Shown: positions 29,067-40,520, numbered from the stretch's first letter. The stretch: DNA of 64,000 nucleotides from Fallopia convolvulus (GCA_964016875.1 OZ024730.1:32383295-32447294), one strand, 5' to 3'. Numbers and translations are program-made. Notes: a model not told the origin generated them from the letters alone.

Positions 29067-30584
29067 TGATGTTCGCATTTTTGGTATAGTTTTTGATAGG
29101 TTTTCCTTGCTTATTGGGATTAATTTTGTCTAGTTTAGGTTTAGTTTTAAGTGTTTTTAGTTAGTTTTGCATAAATCTACGAAAAGGGTGGAATCTACGC
29201 TATTTTATGTATTTTACAGGTTTTAGCGAGGAAAGGAGCTAAATGGAGCTAAATTTGGAGCATCACAGTGAAGGACGGGAAAGTGCAAGATTTAAGAAGT
29301 CAGAGCTCAAGAAAACGAGAGGAGGTGTTGAAGAAAACAAAACCCCAGGCTCGTTAACGAGGCTGTGAAGGGTCGTTAACGAGGCCACGAAGAGAAGATT
29401 TCGGAGTATTATTTTATTATTCACCGATCCTGAGCGGGAATTTATTTCCGTATCGGTTGAGTATCTTTTTAGAATCTTTATGGGTTATTAGAATATGTAT
29501 TTTAGGGTTTAATATCTTTCTAGATTTTATTTCTATCTTTTAGAGATTGTTTCTATCTTTTTAGAAAAGTTTTTATCTTTTAGCCTTTTTAGTTTTTTAG
29601 GATTTTCTAGTATAAATACCCTTATATCTAGCATAGAAAAAAGGGGGGGCTTAATTTTGGAGTAGAGTTTTAGAGCTAGTTTTGGAGGAGAAGGAAGGCC
29701 GAAGGAGAGAGAGCCGGATTGGAAGTCGGTGACGAGGTTCGGTAACGACGGTTTCCGAGGTTCGTTGATCGAGTTTGTGGTTCGGTGATTGTTTTGTTTT
29801 GGTTTTCTTCTGATTCTCTGTAAGACAATATTTTTGTTATTAATTTAAGTTTGAGTTTTGTTTCAATGTTTATTTTTATTGAAGTTTGTAGTTTCTTAAT
29901 CATGAGTAGTGAGTAGTCTATTTTTCTGGGGTCGGGGTTAAGCCCGACATAGTTGAGCATGTTTGATGAAGTAAGATAGTATTTTGAATGCCTTTTATTT
30001 TTATTGAGATTGTTTGTTGTGCTTAATACCGAAACGGGAGTTGAGGTAATTTGAGTTTTAACTTGATTGAAAGAGAAAGTTAGTAACTTGAAGGTTGATA
30101 TTGTTTGACAACGGAAGTTTCAAGCTTTGGATCCAAAACAAGCAATTGAGTGAGTTAGTTTATGAAAATAGATTAATTTACTTGTCAAGTCAATGAAAGT
30201 TGATGACTCTATCTATTTAAAGACATGATCTTATCTTCTTATGAATTCTTATGCTTGGCTATGTTGTGGTGTCCCTTATCCTAGATATTTGTTTTTATTG
30301 AATTATTTCTGATAAATCTTCGTTGCTGAATACTTGCTTCGGTACCGAGTTTTAATTAGAATTTTATTAGGTCGTTAATTGGTATTTTTGTGTTCGGTGG
30401 TTCGGTAACGATCCTGACAAGGTCGTTAACGAGGCATCTCGTGAGTGTTTTGTTTAATTTTATTTGATTTTTATTAGATTGATAAACCAATAACCTTGCT
30501 TCCTGTGGAACGATCCTGACTCCACTGTACTCAGCGGGGTCTTGACTTACAAATTTATTTGTTGGTCGAGAAACCCTATCAACA
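29067..30584 (+). repeat. Athila-2 3' LTR, complete
   Basis: 1518 bp, TGATGTTCGC to CTATCAACA. TATAAAT at 29611-29617. Motif pairs at 29349/29371 and 30400/30421. Confidence 0.96.
30400..30434. repeat. TTAA motif pair near the end of Athila-2 3' LTR
   Basis: GTTCGGTAACGATC at 30400 and GGTCGTTAACGAGG at 30421, 21 bp apart, about 150 bp before the LTR end. Athila-1 has pairs 170-280 bp before its LTR end. Confidence 0.9.
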
Positions 30585-31026
30585 ATCTCACACTTTCTAG
30601 CTTGAATTAGAATTGTAGATGACCCTTCGGGGAATACTTTTATAGTTTCAGGTACTTTTCAAGATTCGTGATGGATTCTCTACAAAGTGGTGAAGTGGAT
30701 ATTGTCGACGTGTCACTAGGTTCGGGTTGTCGGGATCTGGTTATGATTTATTAAATGTTGTCAGTTGTATTGTTGTTACTAGTTAGATAGAAACTGATTT
30801 AGGATAGTTTGAAAGTACAGATTGATTTGATCGTTATCTTCTGTTTATGAATTCGAGAATAATATCATGTTTCCACTTCTGTTTAACATAAAAAGTAGGA
30901 TGTTTATTTGTTTTCTCGTCGTGCCTGAGTTGCAAGATCCTAGTTAATTTATTGTTAATCTAATCTGAGTAGTCCCAGACAGGGTCTACCATCGAGTAGC
31001 ACCCCGACGAAATTCGGGGTGTTACA
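30585..31026 (+). mobile_element. solo chromovirus LTR, right part
   Basis: Continues 18084-21007 and ends ATTCGGGGTGTTACA at 31026, followed by the AATGT target duplication (31027-31031). No internal region or second LTR follows, so it is a solo LTR of about 3.4 kb. Confidence 0.85.
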
Positions 31027-31271
31027 AATGTGCCGCGTGCACTTATCTCTTATGATTATCACACAGGGGTAACTCTTACTTGATCTCGGATTTCCATGTT
31101 AATTTAACTTTAACGAGGACGTGCCACTCGGCTCGTACCTCATGGCATTAGCTAGGTGCTAAACGACTCTTCCCTTATGGTGGGAGGTGAGCCATGGATC
31201 ATGATCTAATACTATCATTAATGGTGTAGCAACCATTAATGTTGTTATAAAGAAGTATTTACGATGGCGTG
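31027..31271 (-). mobile_element. R1 repeat, minus copy, middle part
   Basis: Reverse complement of about 2880-3125. It resumes at 35139 after TRG-1 and one GCGTG copy are removed. Confidence 0.8.
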
Positions 31272-32127
31272 TGATGTGTACCTGCCCTAGCCCTAGAGTC
31301 CCGAGACCGTGGCGACCCCCTTGGGCTAATCCGCAGCTCCTTAGGACTCGTGCCAAGATCCGTGGTCCGTATCACCATCGGCACCACGACCCCAACCGCT
31401 CGAGTCGTGCCAGCGCCGGGCCAACCCGGCGTCGGCACATGAGGTTCTTGCGTCGCGCCTCTCGTACCGACGCACCAGCCCTCGGTACTACTGAGTCCCA
31501 CGCCCTCGGTACCGAGTCCCAAGTCTCGGTACCACCCGCCATGCCCACGCCTGGGCCTTGTCGTGCCACGCCTAGCGTGTCGCGACAGCCCTTGCGCGTG
31601 CACGGGCGCGCCGACGCCCTTGTCGCGCCGCGCCAGCCTTGTCACGGCCTTGTCGCGACATGGCCACCGTGACCACTATCCGTTTTTACTACTTTTAGTA
31701 CTATTTCCTTTTCGAAACTTTCTATTTATGTCATTTCTATTATTGGTTTGATTTATGGGCTTGGGCCTAACGTTGGGCCACTTGCATGTGTAACCCTAGT
31801 TAGCCCCCACGCCTCCTTAGGGTTTTCTAGGAGCTCCTCTATAAATAGGAGCCTCCTCTCATATTAATCTTTACGCTTGATTGAATAATACCGTTACTCT
31901 GTCGAGATTGCTCCAGAACGATTTCTCTAAGGCGTCACCCAAATTCTCTTCTCATCCCATATTCTTCCGGTCTCCCTCAAAAGAGATCACCTTCTCATCC
32001 TTTCACTTCTTTTCTCATCAAAGTCTAGTCGTTCATTCGACTCAAATCTATCCAAGTTCGGCAAGAGAAGACCATTTACGAGTCCAACGATCGATCCTTC
32101 GTGAATCCTTCAACGGGGTTCACATCA
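31272..32127 (+). repeat. TRG-1 5' LTR
   Basis: TGATGTGTACC to TTCACATCA. It contains TGGGCC boxes (31760-31778), a telo-box TTAGGGTTT (31817-31825) and CTATAAATAGG (31839-31849). Confidence 0.95.
31760..31849 (+). promoter_or_regulatory. TRG-1 LTR core promoter: site II, telo-box, TATA
   Basis: Two TGGGCC elements, then TTAGGGTTT, then CTATAAATAGG within 90 bp. The same trio is in the 3' LTR (telo-box near 34828, TATA at 34851) and in TRG-2. TGGGCC (TCP site II) with a telo-box is the known arrangement of many plant ribosomal and growth-linked promoters. Confidence 0.65.
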
Positions 32128-32142
32128 ACTGGCATCAGAGCC
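32128..32142 (+). other. TRG-1 primer-binding site
   Basis: ACTGGCATCAGAGCC directly after the LTR, a one-base variant of the initiator tRNA-Met complement TGGTATCAGAGCC. Confidence 0.8.
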
Positions 32143-33067
32143 TCGGATTGCGTAAGTCTTTCCCTCGCTTTTACTCATTTTTTGCACAATTTTTTTTTCT
32201 ACCTCCATTGTCATTAGCTTCCGCCATCTCTACCATCGCTCATCTAGTTTCCATTGTTTTTGCTTCGAAAAAATTCAAAAAAATTCACAAAAAAATTTGC
32301 CATATCCCTCGCCGACTTGTACTTGTCCTTTGGTTCATCATATTGAGTTTTTGAGCATTGCTTGCATTCATCTTGTTTTGTTGAATCGATTGATTGTGTG
32401 TGTCGTGCATTATTTTTGCTTGGTGCAAGATTTGGTCCGATTTGGCCTTATCTCAAATCTCTTATTGTTAGAAAGAATCTTGCGAGATCAAATCTACAAT
32501 ATCTCATTAGTTGCCGATTTAAATTAAAAAAAAAGATTGTGTGGATAAGAAGAGCCAAAATAAGGCAATCTTTATCCATTAATTTAACAAAAAAATCAAA
32601 AAAAAAAATCAAAAAATATTGTGAGATACACAAGCCAAAATAAGGCAAGTATCTCACTATTATTTCGGCAAGCATATCTCTCCCATATCATATCTTTTCT
32701 TCCCTTGATTTGCATATCCTTGATTGATTGCATATCTTTCTTGTTTCTACTTTTGTGAAGACACAATCTCGCCTTCCCTCCTAGGCCGAGATCCTTTCCT
32801 TCTATTTCTCTCTCTTGCGTGCCAAGGCTTCCCTAGAGCCTGATGCATCTTTCTCTCTTTTCTTCATTACTTGATTGTTAGTCTTGTGTGTTCTTGCTCT
32901 TGTGTGTTCCATACTTGTGCAACGTCGAGATCCTTAGCCTCCCATACCTTTCGAGTACTTTTCGTGCAAACTAAGGGTACTTGCGTGGTGATTCTTACAA
33001 AGTCTTGACGTTTCTTTTTGCTTGGTTGATTGTTGGACTTGTTACTCTTCTCTGTCCTCTCTTATGT

Positions 33068-33378
33068 CAGGCATTCACCGACGACGCTTTGCCGGGTCTG
33101 ACGACCCCGGAGCGTTTTTGGCTTCGGCCAAGCACATGGCCACGTACTTCGTCCAAAGAAATTACAACCACTACGAGCAATTTGAAATTACAATTGGATG
33201 CTTCACCGGATACGCTCGTAGATGGTTTGCACGAGTACAAGAGGATAGGTACTCTCAACAGCGGCGCCCCATCAAGACGTGGTCCCACCTTTTATGCAAG
33301 ATGGTTCCACATTTTCTCCCTCATGTGGATGCCCTCTCCTTTAAGGAGTCCATCCTTTGGCGCATGACCCAAGCGTGA
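33068..33378 (+). pseudogene. TRG-1 gag-like fragment
   Basis: The frame opens at 33022; MSGIHRRRFAGSDD starts at 33067. It keeps the retrotransposon gag pattern: FAGSDDPGAFLASAKHM, then YFVQRNYN, then GYARRWFARVQEDRY, then PIKTWSHLL, and a F-x-P motif, before a stop at 33378. A second long frame (33424 to about 34270) is rich in Ala, Pro, Ser and Thr, has no recognisable domain, and runs into the LTR. It may be a decayed gag C-terminus. 32143-33020 is a non-coding leader with short repeats around GCCAAAATAAGGCAA. Confidence 0.7.
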
Positions 33379-34282
33379 GGGCTTGCTACAAGCCATTCAG
33401 CGGTCGCCCCAACGAGAGCGCCGATGGCCACGTGCCACATGACATCGTTACCCGTGGTTGAGGCCATTAGCGCGCCCACTGAGCATGTTACAATGGCTTC
33501 CGAGCCAGCGGTCCCTCTTGCTCCTCCCATGGCCGAGGCACAAGTGCTCCTTCTCGAGGTTAGCAAAGAGGACGCGCCTTCCCTTCCTCCTACCGAGGCC
33601 GTCTTGGCACACACCGACTTCGTGGTTGACAGGTTAGTACCTCCACCTTTGTCCATTGATTTTCATACTAACTTGTTTCCCCTTGTGTGTTCTAGTGGAC
33701 GTGTGCAGGATGACGCCGCAAGGCAACATGCCAATCCTAGGGACAACGACACGACACCGCTAGCGCCGGCACAAGACGCTAAGGGCGTTTCTGGCCATGA
33801 AACCACTTTCAGCGGCGTTTCTGATTCAAATGGATCAGAAATGTCCCCTAAATATGTACTCCATGAAGACCGCCCAGGGACAATGATGAAACAAGGACGA
33901 ACGCCGAAAGCTAGCCCCTCGGCGCTCGACGCCGTCGCAGTTTCGGGGACTTCTTACCTTGGCTCGATCCAACCATATTTTCTCGGCGTTCCTAGTGCGA
34001 ATTGGATCCAAATGCAGGGAGCTACGAGCCTCAAGAGTTGGGACCCTGGATCTTCTCCGAGTCCGGACGATGATGAGTCACCCCACCTTGATTTGTCCCC
34101 GGCACTACCACTTCTAGGGAGTTTTCCTTGTCTTCCTTTTTGTACATTCTTGACAATTCCTCTTTGTAAAGGACCCCCTCTTTTTGATTCCATTTCTTTG
34201 TTTTTGCATGTTTCTACGGATGTCAAGTGCCTTCCACTCCGACGCTCGACGCGAGGACTCGTCGAATATAAGTGGGGGAGGA

Positions 34283-35138
34283 TGATGTGTACCTGCCCTA
34301 GCCCTAGAGTCCCGAGACCGTGGCGACCACCTTGGGCTAATCCGCAGCTCCGTAGAACTCGTGCCAAGATCCGTGGTCCGCCTCACCATCGGCACCACGA
34401 CCCCGACCGCTCGAGTCGTGCCAGCACTGGGCCAACCCGGCGTCGGCACATGAGGTTCTTGCGTCGCGCCTCTCGTACCGACGCACCAGCCCTCGGTACT
34501 ACCGAGTCCCACGCCCTCGGTACCGAGTCCCAAGTCTCGGTACCACCCGCCATGCCCACGCCTTGGCCTTGTCGTGCCACGCCTAGCGTGTCGCGACAGC
34601 CCTTGCGCGTGCACGGGCGCGCCGACGCCCTTGTCGCGCCGCGCCAGCCTTGTCACGGCCTTGTCGCGACATGGCCACCGTGACCACTATCCGTTTTTAC
34701 TACTTTTAGTACTATTTCCTTTCCGAACCTTCCTATTTATGTCATTTCTATTATTGTTTTGATTTATGGGCTTGGGCCTAACGTTGGGCCACTTGCATGT
34801 GTAACCCTAGTTAGCCCCCACGCCTCCTTAGGGTTTTCTAGGAGCTCCTCTATAAATAGGAGCATCCTCTCATTGTAATCTTTACGCTTGATTGAATAAT
34901 ACAGTTACTCTGTCGAGATTGCTCCAGAACGATTTCTCTAAGGCGTCACCCAAATTCTCTTCTCATCCCATATTCTTCCGGTCTCCCTCAAAAGAGATCA
35001 CCTTCTCATCCTTTCACTTCTTTTCTCATCAAAGTCTAGTCGTTCATTCGACTCAATTCTATCCAAGTTCGGCAAGAGAAGACCATTTACGAGTCCAACG
35101 ATCGATCCTTCGTGAATCCTTCAACGGGGTTCACATCA
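34283..35138 (+). repeat. TRG-1 3' LTR
   Basis: 856 bp, the same length as the 5' LTR, with roughly 17 differences. Preceded by the polypurine tract. Confidence 0.95.
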
Positions 35139-35785
35139 GCGTGCCAGTAAATACTCCTACCCTACCACTTCTATATTATCATCAATGGTGTAGCAACCAT
35201 CAATGTTGTTATGAAGAAATATTTATGATTACATTGCTCATAAATACTCCTATCCTACCACTACTCATGCATTATTTAATGTTTATAATTTCACACATCA
35301 CAATCAATGCACATATATATAAGTTCACCATATTCCTAAGTTATATTACCTAGTATAACCTAGAATAAAAAAGTCCTATATTATCATACCATAGCATAAA
35401 TAAATCGAAGATTATCTATTTAACAAACATATTTCGTTTTTAAAGGTCTCCATTGACTAATTTGGTCTCAACCAACCTCATCGTATTCAAAGCTTCAGGA
35501 AAGGAGAGGATAATCACACAATGGAAAACACGAAGCCCTCCTTGTCATTTTTACAGGCGCATTTGACAAGCCCGAGTACACATTCAGATTAGGAGGAAGA
35601 CTTGTTCAGTTAGAGTCAATTCGCATCAAATTATTATTATTATCATTATCATTATTATTATAGTGGTTATCACTATTATCATTTTATTCAAGTTTTTGAT
35701 AATTAGCTTCATAATATATTTACTACAATTATTCATGAGAGCTATAGATTCTAAAATGCTTCATTCAATCACACAAGATACACAA
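35139..35785 (-). mobile_element. R1 repeat, minus copy, distal part
   Basis: Reverse complement of about 2150-2860, with the AAT tract reduced. Similarity ends near 35785. Confidence 0.78.
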
Positions 35786-36426
35786 GCAATGTTATTAAGA
35801 CTCTACACATAAAGCAAGCAATTGATTTAGCCGAGCAAGTATGGGAACTTGCCTTAGATTTGAATACGACATTCAAGATTCGAAAATTCACTTATGGACT
35901 TCAACATCTCGAAGATTTGATATCGCCTTTAATGTCGAAAGACGATGCACTAGAAAATGCGAAAAAGTTTTATTAATTGGACAAATTAATTAAACAAACC
36001 GATAATAATTAAAATTATAAACTTCAATAAATATAATCCTTATATTTATTATAAACTTCAATAAATATAATCCTTATATTTATTAAATAGTTTTAATGAT
36101 TAACTTATTGAACTGATTGAGTCAAAAATATACCGAACGAGACGGAAATGGGATAGAAGGGGTCGTCTTCAACTTCACGAACACCGGGCCGGGTCGGGCT
36201 CGCAGGTTTGTGCAACACCCTCTCAGTTTTTGGCTTGGTATGAAATTGAGTGGGACTAGAGGCGTTGGAACCGGGACATCGATACGGAGCTAATGGCATT
36301 GGCGAAATTGAAAAATATTATCGGACAAGAGAGATATCGCAGACATACTGAGGCAGTCAGAACTCTATTTTGTTGTACATGACCGATGACTTCATGGGCG
36401 ATTTCTGGGGTGTTCTGGCCATCTTT
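35786..36426. other. no clear gene; remnant sequence
   Basis: A 58-codon plus-strand open stretch at 35800-35976 ends KDDALENAKKFY and has no family I recognise. The rest is AT-rich and probably the distal part of the minus LTR that resumes at 39353. 36422-36426 is the TCTTT target site. Confidence 0.35.
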
Positions 36427-36759
36427 TGTTACAGGATTTTATATGTAACCTAGTTTACTAACCGATTCAATACTTGCTTTTATATTTTTCGGTTCAATTG
36501 TTAGGTACTTAGGTTTGAGCTTGTTCAAACCTGTAGCTTCCTTTATGTATTCAGTTGAAGGCCTTCAGCCAGTTTATCCAATCAATCAAACACAAAATTC
36601 TCCCAAATCCTAAAAAATCTCAAGTTCTTCATGTCACCAATTCCCTTCAAATCAATCTTTATACCTCAGTGACTAATTTCTAGGCTTGGGACACCGCTTT
36701 TCGAGTTCGAAGGAACTTTAGAAGTGGATTTCTATCTCGATTCATGTTTCCCCATTTCA

Positions 36760-36772
36760 TTGGTATCAAAGC
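36760..36772 (+). other. primer-binding site, tRNA-Met variant
   Basis: TTGGTATCAAAGC, one base from the standard complement. Confidence 0.75.
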
Positions 36773-36795
36773 TTTCGAGCCTCCGACCTGGTGCA

Positions 36796-38556
36796 ATGGA
36801 ATCCAACATGGAGGATGAACGCTTCTATGTTAGCGTTGGAAAGAGCTTTAAGTAAATTCGCAAAACGATAGGTACGATTTCAGACTTGAAGGATTTCATC
36901 GTCAAGCACTTCAACTTGCCTCAAATTCAAGTCACAGAGGATTCAAATGGTGCTATAGTTATTGGAAATCTTTTCGATGAAATCCCCGATGACATCGAGA
37001 GTCAAGATCACGAGGTATTTGATAACTTGCTTAATCTGTTTGGCTGGATCGAGGGATGTGTTGAGGTCTCGATGAGATCTGATTCAATCACCTCCAATTT
37101 GTTCGAAGAAATGTCGACGGATAAGAAGAATATCTTAGCGAAGGAATCTTCTACTCCAGAAGCTCACCAGATGTTCGATCAAAGTCCTAAGTGCGACTTG
37201 TTGAGCGATGATGACCGATCGACTATGGAGGAGTGGAAATTGATTCTTCTTTGCAAAATGATGAAGAACTCGTTCAAATTGAGGCAAAGGCTGAATCGAT
37301 CTTGATGAAGGAGTCTTTAGATGTGGTTGCAAACCATTTGTTCGGAGAAATGCTCGAGTCTCAACAAGAGTTGAAACAAGCTAAGAGGGTTTTTGAGGTA
37401 ACTAATCTGAAGAATGCCTCAATGTTATTGTTGATAGAAGTGAATCCACTGAATTGATTAATTATCTGAATGCATTATCTACACAAGATGGAATACCAAC
37501 ATGTTATATAGACATATTGTGTTATGATCCCGGAGAAGGGTCATGGTACCCTGCACTAGTTGATGAAACACTGCATCAATTAGCAATAGATTTTGTATTA
37601 GTGCGTGATGAATTTGTGTTTCCAAGGAGGAATGGTCACTTGTGGTTCGCTGAAGCTGAATTGTCTAAGTTTACTCAATTGGTGAAAGGAACTTTGTCTA
37701 GAGACCGTGTGCTTAACTTGTCAAATAAGAATAAGTATTAAGATCTTTACATCTCAAGGGCGGGGGATTTCAGGGAGTTCTTGCCACATCAAGCTGGGAA
37801 AAACATTCTAATGGGAGATACTTATGACAGATTTAATAGTGGTAAGGGTATGATGCTTAAGAGAGATTATTGTTTTGGGAGGTTGAATTGTGATCCTAGG
37901 GGGAAAGAATCAGTTTGTGTTGGTGATTCTCTTAATTTGAGGTTTGTCCCTCCTAATAAGAACAATGACTTAGAATTTATACATGTGGAGTTGACTGGCG
38001 TGACAAATTTATTTGGGGTTGCCACATTTGTCGAAGATCAAGCCTATTTGTTTGCTTTTGATTGTAAATTAGCAAGAATTCCAGGTGTGAAAGAGTCGTC
38101 TCTTACTATGTTTGATTCTGACTCCGGAGGGAGATTGCGTACTTAGAGATGGTGTTTGATCCTAGAGGAGGTTCTTATGTACCTAGAATTGATCTCTATT
38201 TTCTGAGGTATGAGAATCTCATTAATTACTTAGTGCACCAACTTGGAAAATTAGTGTATGAGAAGCTTGGAATTATAAGATGCTTGGGATTTCCACTTGT
38301 GTTGGTTTATAATGAAAACAATAAGTTTGTAAGGTTTGCTAAATGCTTGTATTTTGGCCTCCAACCGCTATTACATGGTGCACTTGAGCTGCTGGTTGAA
38401 ATGGGAAAAGCTAATTTATCTTATGTTGCATTTGCTCGGATTGGTGCATTCATTATGTTGGTGCATCTGAGGCTTGATCACCATTTTGGAGTGATGCATA
38501 TGAATGGGGTCAATATAAATGCTTGCAATACAATGCCTTTTGATCCTGGAGGATAA
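36796..38556 (+). pseudogene. unrecognised ORF carried by the small LTR element
   Basis: The Met at 36796 (MESNMEDERFYVSVGKSF) is followed by an in-frame TAA, then an open frame from 36886 with an acidic N-terminal segment (FDEIPDDIESQDHEVFDNLL). After a frame change near 37250-37450 the reading continues at 37454-37741 and 37781-38146 in one frame with one stop (37739), and again in another frame at 38149-38556 (MVFDPRGGSYVPRIDLYF). The pieces look like one decayed protein of about 550 residues. I recognise no retroviral domain or host family. It may be a captured host gene or a lineage-specific gag-like gene. Confidence 0.6.
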
Positions 38557-38584
38557 TTAAGTGTGTTGAATTTCTTTTGGTTCT

Positions 38585-39046
38585 TTGTCTCTAATGGAGA
38601 ATTGCCCATGTGTTCAGTGTGAAAAGTCATCTAGCGGTTATTCTACATGCTTCCTTAAAGGAGTTGAAGATGAGAAGCTCAACTACGAGACGTTCTTTGA
38701 CCTTCCTGAGGCTAGTGCACTTATTCTATATGATAGCTACTGGCGCATTAACTCCCAACTGAAGGTCTCCAAGTTTTATGTTGGAAGAGGTAATGAAGAG
38801 CTAACCCAAATTGAACTCGACATAAATACTGTAACTCGTATAATGTCTGTCTTTGGGCCCGACGGAGAATGCTCAAGGTTCAACCGAATTTGTGCAGCTT
38901 GTTTATTGTCCATCTCTTCTATGCTTTTAAGGCTTCAAGTTCATCTTCAAATGCTCATCAATGTGAAAATATTATTGATCCTTGAGTACAAGGATCATCT
39001 CAAGCGGGGAGTATTATTACTAGATTTTATATGTAACCTAGTTTAG
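38585..39046 (+). pseudogene. 3'-terminal ORF remnant of the small LTR element
   Basis: An open frame (MSLMENCPCVQCEKSS...) that includes ASALILYDSYWRIN and runs through the polypurine tract into the 3' LTR. The last part (LLILEYKDHLKRG) is translated from the 3'-UTR/PPT region and is not likely to be protein-coding. It has no family I recognise. Confidence 0.35.
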
Positions 39047-39352
39047 TAACCGATTCAATACTTGCTTTTATATTTTCCGGTTCAATTGTTAGGTACATAG
39101 GTTTGAGATTGTTCAAACCTGTAGCTTCCTTTATGTATTCAGTTGAAGGCCTTTAACCAGTTTATCCAATCAATCAAACACAAAATTCTCCCAAATCCTA
39201 AAAATTCTCAAGTTCTTCATGTCACCAATTCCCTTCGAATCAATCCTTCTACCTCAGTGATTAATTTCTAGGCTTGGGACACTGCTTTTCGAGTTCGAAG
39301 GAACTTCTGAAGTGGATTTCTATCTCGATTTACGTTTTCCCATTTCATCTTT

Positions 39353-40274
39353 GAAGTCGGATACGAAAGGGTTTTTGATGGGTTTTTCGTGAGGATTCCA
39401 AATCTTATTTTAGTTTTGGTATTGGTTTCATGGTCTAGGAGAAATCGGCGAAATACCGAGAGAGGTGATTGCAAGTCGGGCTTTGGTTGTATATCTCCAA
39501 AATCGGTCTCAATTCTCCTCTATTTATAGTGATTCCAAGTCTTGGAGATTAAGGAAGAAGAGATCTACAACTTCCTCCTTTCATAACTTGGCCACAATTG
39601 TGGCTTAATTTGATCCGAAAACGGATTTGAAACAAGTATGGAAGGAAAAGCATAGAAGGAAAGGGGTGGAGAAGAAGATATGGTCGGTTGGCCCTTCCTT
39701 TAGGTTAAATTATAATTTCAAACTCACTTGTTTCTACTTGTTATAAAAATACCCTTCCATGAACAAACAAATTTTCGAAAATAATGAAAGTATACCCAAC
39801 TTTCTTATTTGATAAACAAAATCATCCTCAACCTCTTATAAGAAAAACACTTTCTAAAATAAAAACATACTTCATTCCTTTTCAAATACCTTTATTTTAT
39901 TTTATTTCAAATGCATTAAACCAAGTTTTATTTACATAAGTTTATGTATTATGGAAATATAATACTATAAGGTTTCTTCCAAATTCCAAACACCTTATAG
40001 TCAAGTTAGACTTAACTTTTATTCCAAAAACTTAATTTATAAGTTGTCATAGGTATATGTTAGAAAGCTCCTTTTTAATTTTTATTATCATATCATAACG
40101 AAAATTATATGATTATGTTTATACGACTTATAATTATGACCATTTGGGTAAGTTCTATAATAACTATTATAATTTATTATTTAATTTTCCTTTTTTCTTT
40201 TAAGAAAATAAATAATCCTTTATAAAAATATAATAAAGAGAAGAAAAATTACAATAACAGAGAAGGTTATTACA
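39353..40274 (-). mobile_element. chromovirus-type LTR, minus orientation
   Basis: The sense start TGTAATAACCTTCTC is at 40274. It matches 1813-2149 and the plus LTR at 41808 over about 900 bp, including the blocks around TAAAATAAGATTTGG and CTCTCGGTATTTC. It was split by the small LTR element and probably continues left of 36421. Confidence 0.75.
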
Positions 40275-40520
40275 TTAGTATCCACTTAAAAGAGTTTCGT
40301 CCTCGAAACTCGAAGGAAATATGATTGAAAAACGTACTACAACACCTTCTTTAAAAATGAGAGTTATTATATTTCTACGCACTTGTTTTCCTTGAAACTA
40401 GAAAGACACAAGATAGGAAAAGTACTAAGATACCCTTCTTTAAAAGAGATTGTTATTACATTAGTACCCACTTTAAGAGAGTTTCGTCCCAAAAACTCGG
40501 ACGAGGCTGCTAAGAGATTG
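40275..40520 (-). repeat. duplicated PPT/LTR-junction blocks
   Basis: Two copies about 180 bp apart (near 40270-40310 and 40450-40500) of ACATTAGTANCCACTT followed by AAGAGAGTTTCGTCC. They are equivalent to the 3' end of the internal region plus an LTR start, in minus orientation. Confidence 0.55.

Larger units (their letters stand above)
21008..30584 (+). mobile_element. Athila-2: Athila-type element lacking RT and integrase
   Basis: A 9.6-kb element flanked by ATCTC (21003-21007 and 30585-30589). The order is a truncated 5' LTR, gag-protease with two in-frame stops, an immediate jump to the sequence that follows integrase in Athila-1, a spliced-looking leader, an intact Athila ORF-1-like gene, a 3' non-coding region and a complete 3' LTR. 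LTRs are about 99% identical over the shared 1 kb. It carries the TTAA version of the 21-bp-phased motif at the same landmarks as Athila-1. Confidence 0.95.
31272..35138 (+). mobile_element. TRG-1: non-autonomous gag-only LTR element (TR-GAG-like)
   Basis: A 3.87-kb element flanked by GCGTG (31267-31271 and 35139-35143). It has two 856-bp LTRs at about 98% identity, a tRNA-Met primer site, a gag-like fragment and a polypurine tract AAGTGGGGGAGGA (34270-34282). No protease, RT or integrase is visible. The layout fits the published TR-GAG class of plant elements. It inserted into the inverted R1. Confidence 0.93.
36427..39347 (+). mobile_element. small LTR element (2.9 kb) with unrecognised ORF
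   Basis: Flanked by TCTTT (36422-36426 and 39348-39352). Two 333-bp LTRs (36427-36759 and 39015-39347) are about 95% identical; the 3' LTR start has decayed from TG to TA. The primer site TTGGTATCAAAGC follows the 5' LTR, and a polypurine tract AAGCGGGGAGTAT precedes the 3' LTR. There is no gag, RT or integrase motif. Confidence 0.9.

Noticed and set aside
31259..34683. ORFs within TRG-1 LTRs (Arg/Pro/His-rich)
   Set aside because: They are duplicated exactly with the LTR and follow GC-rich LTR sequence; no domain.
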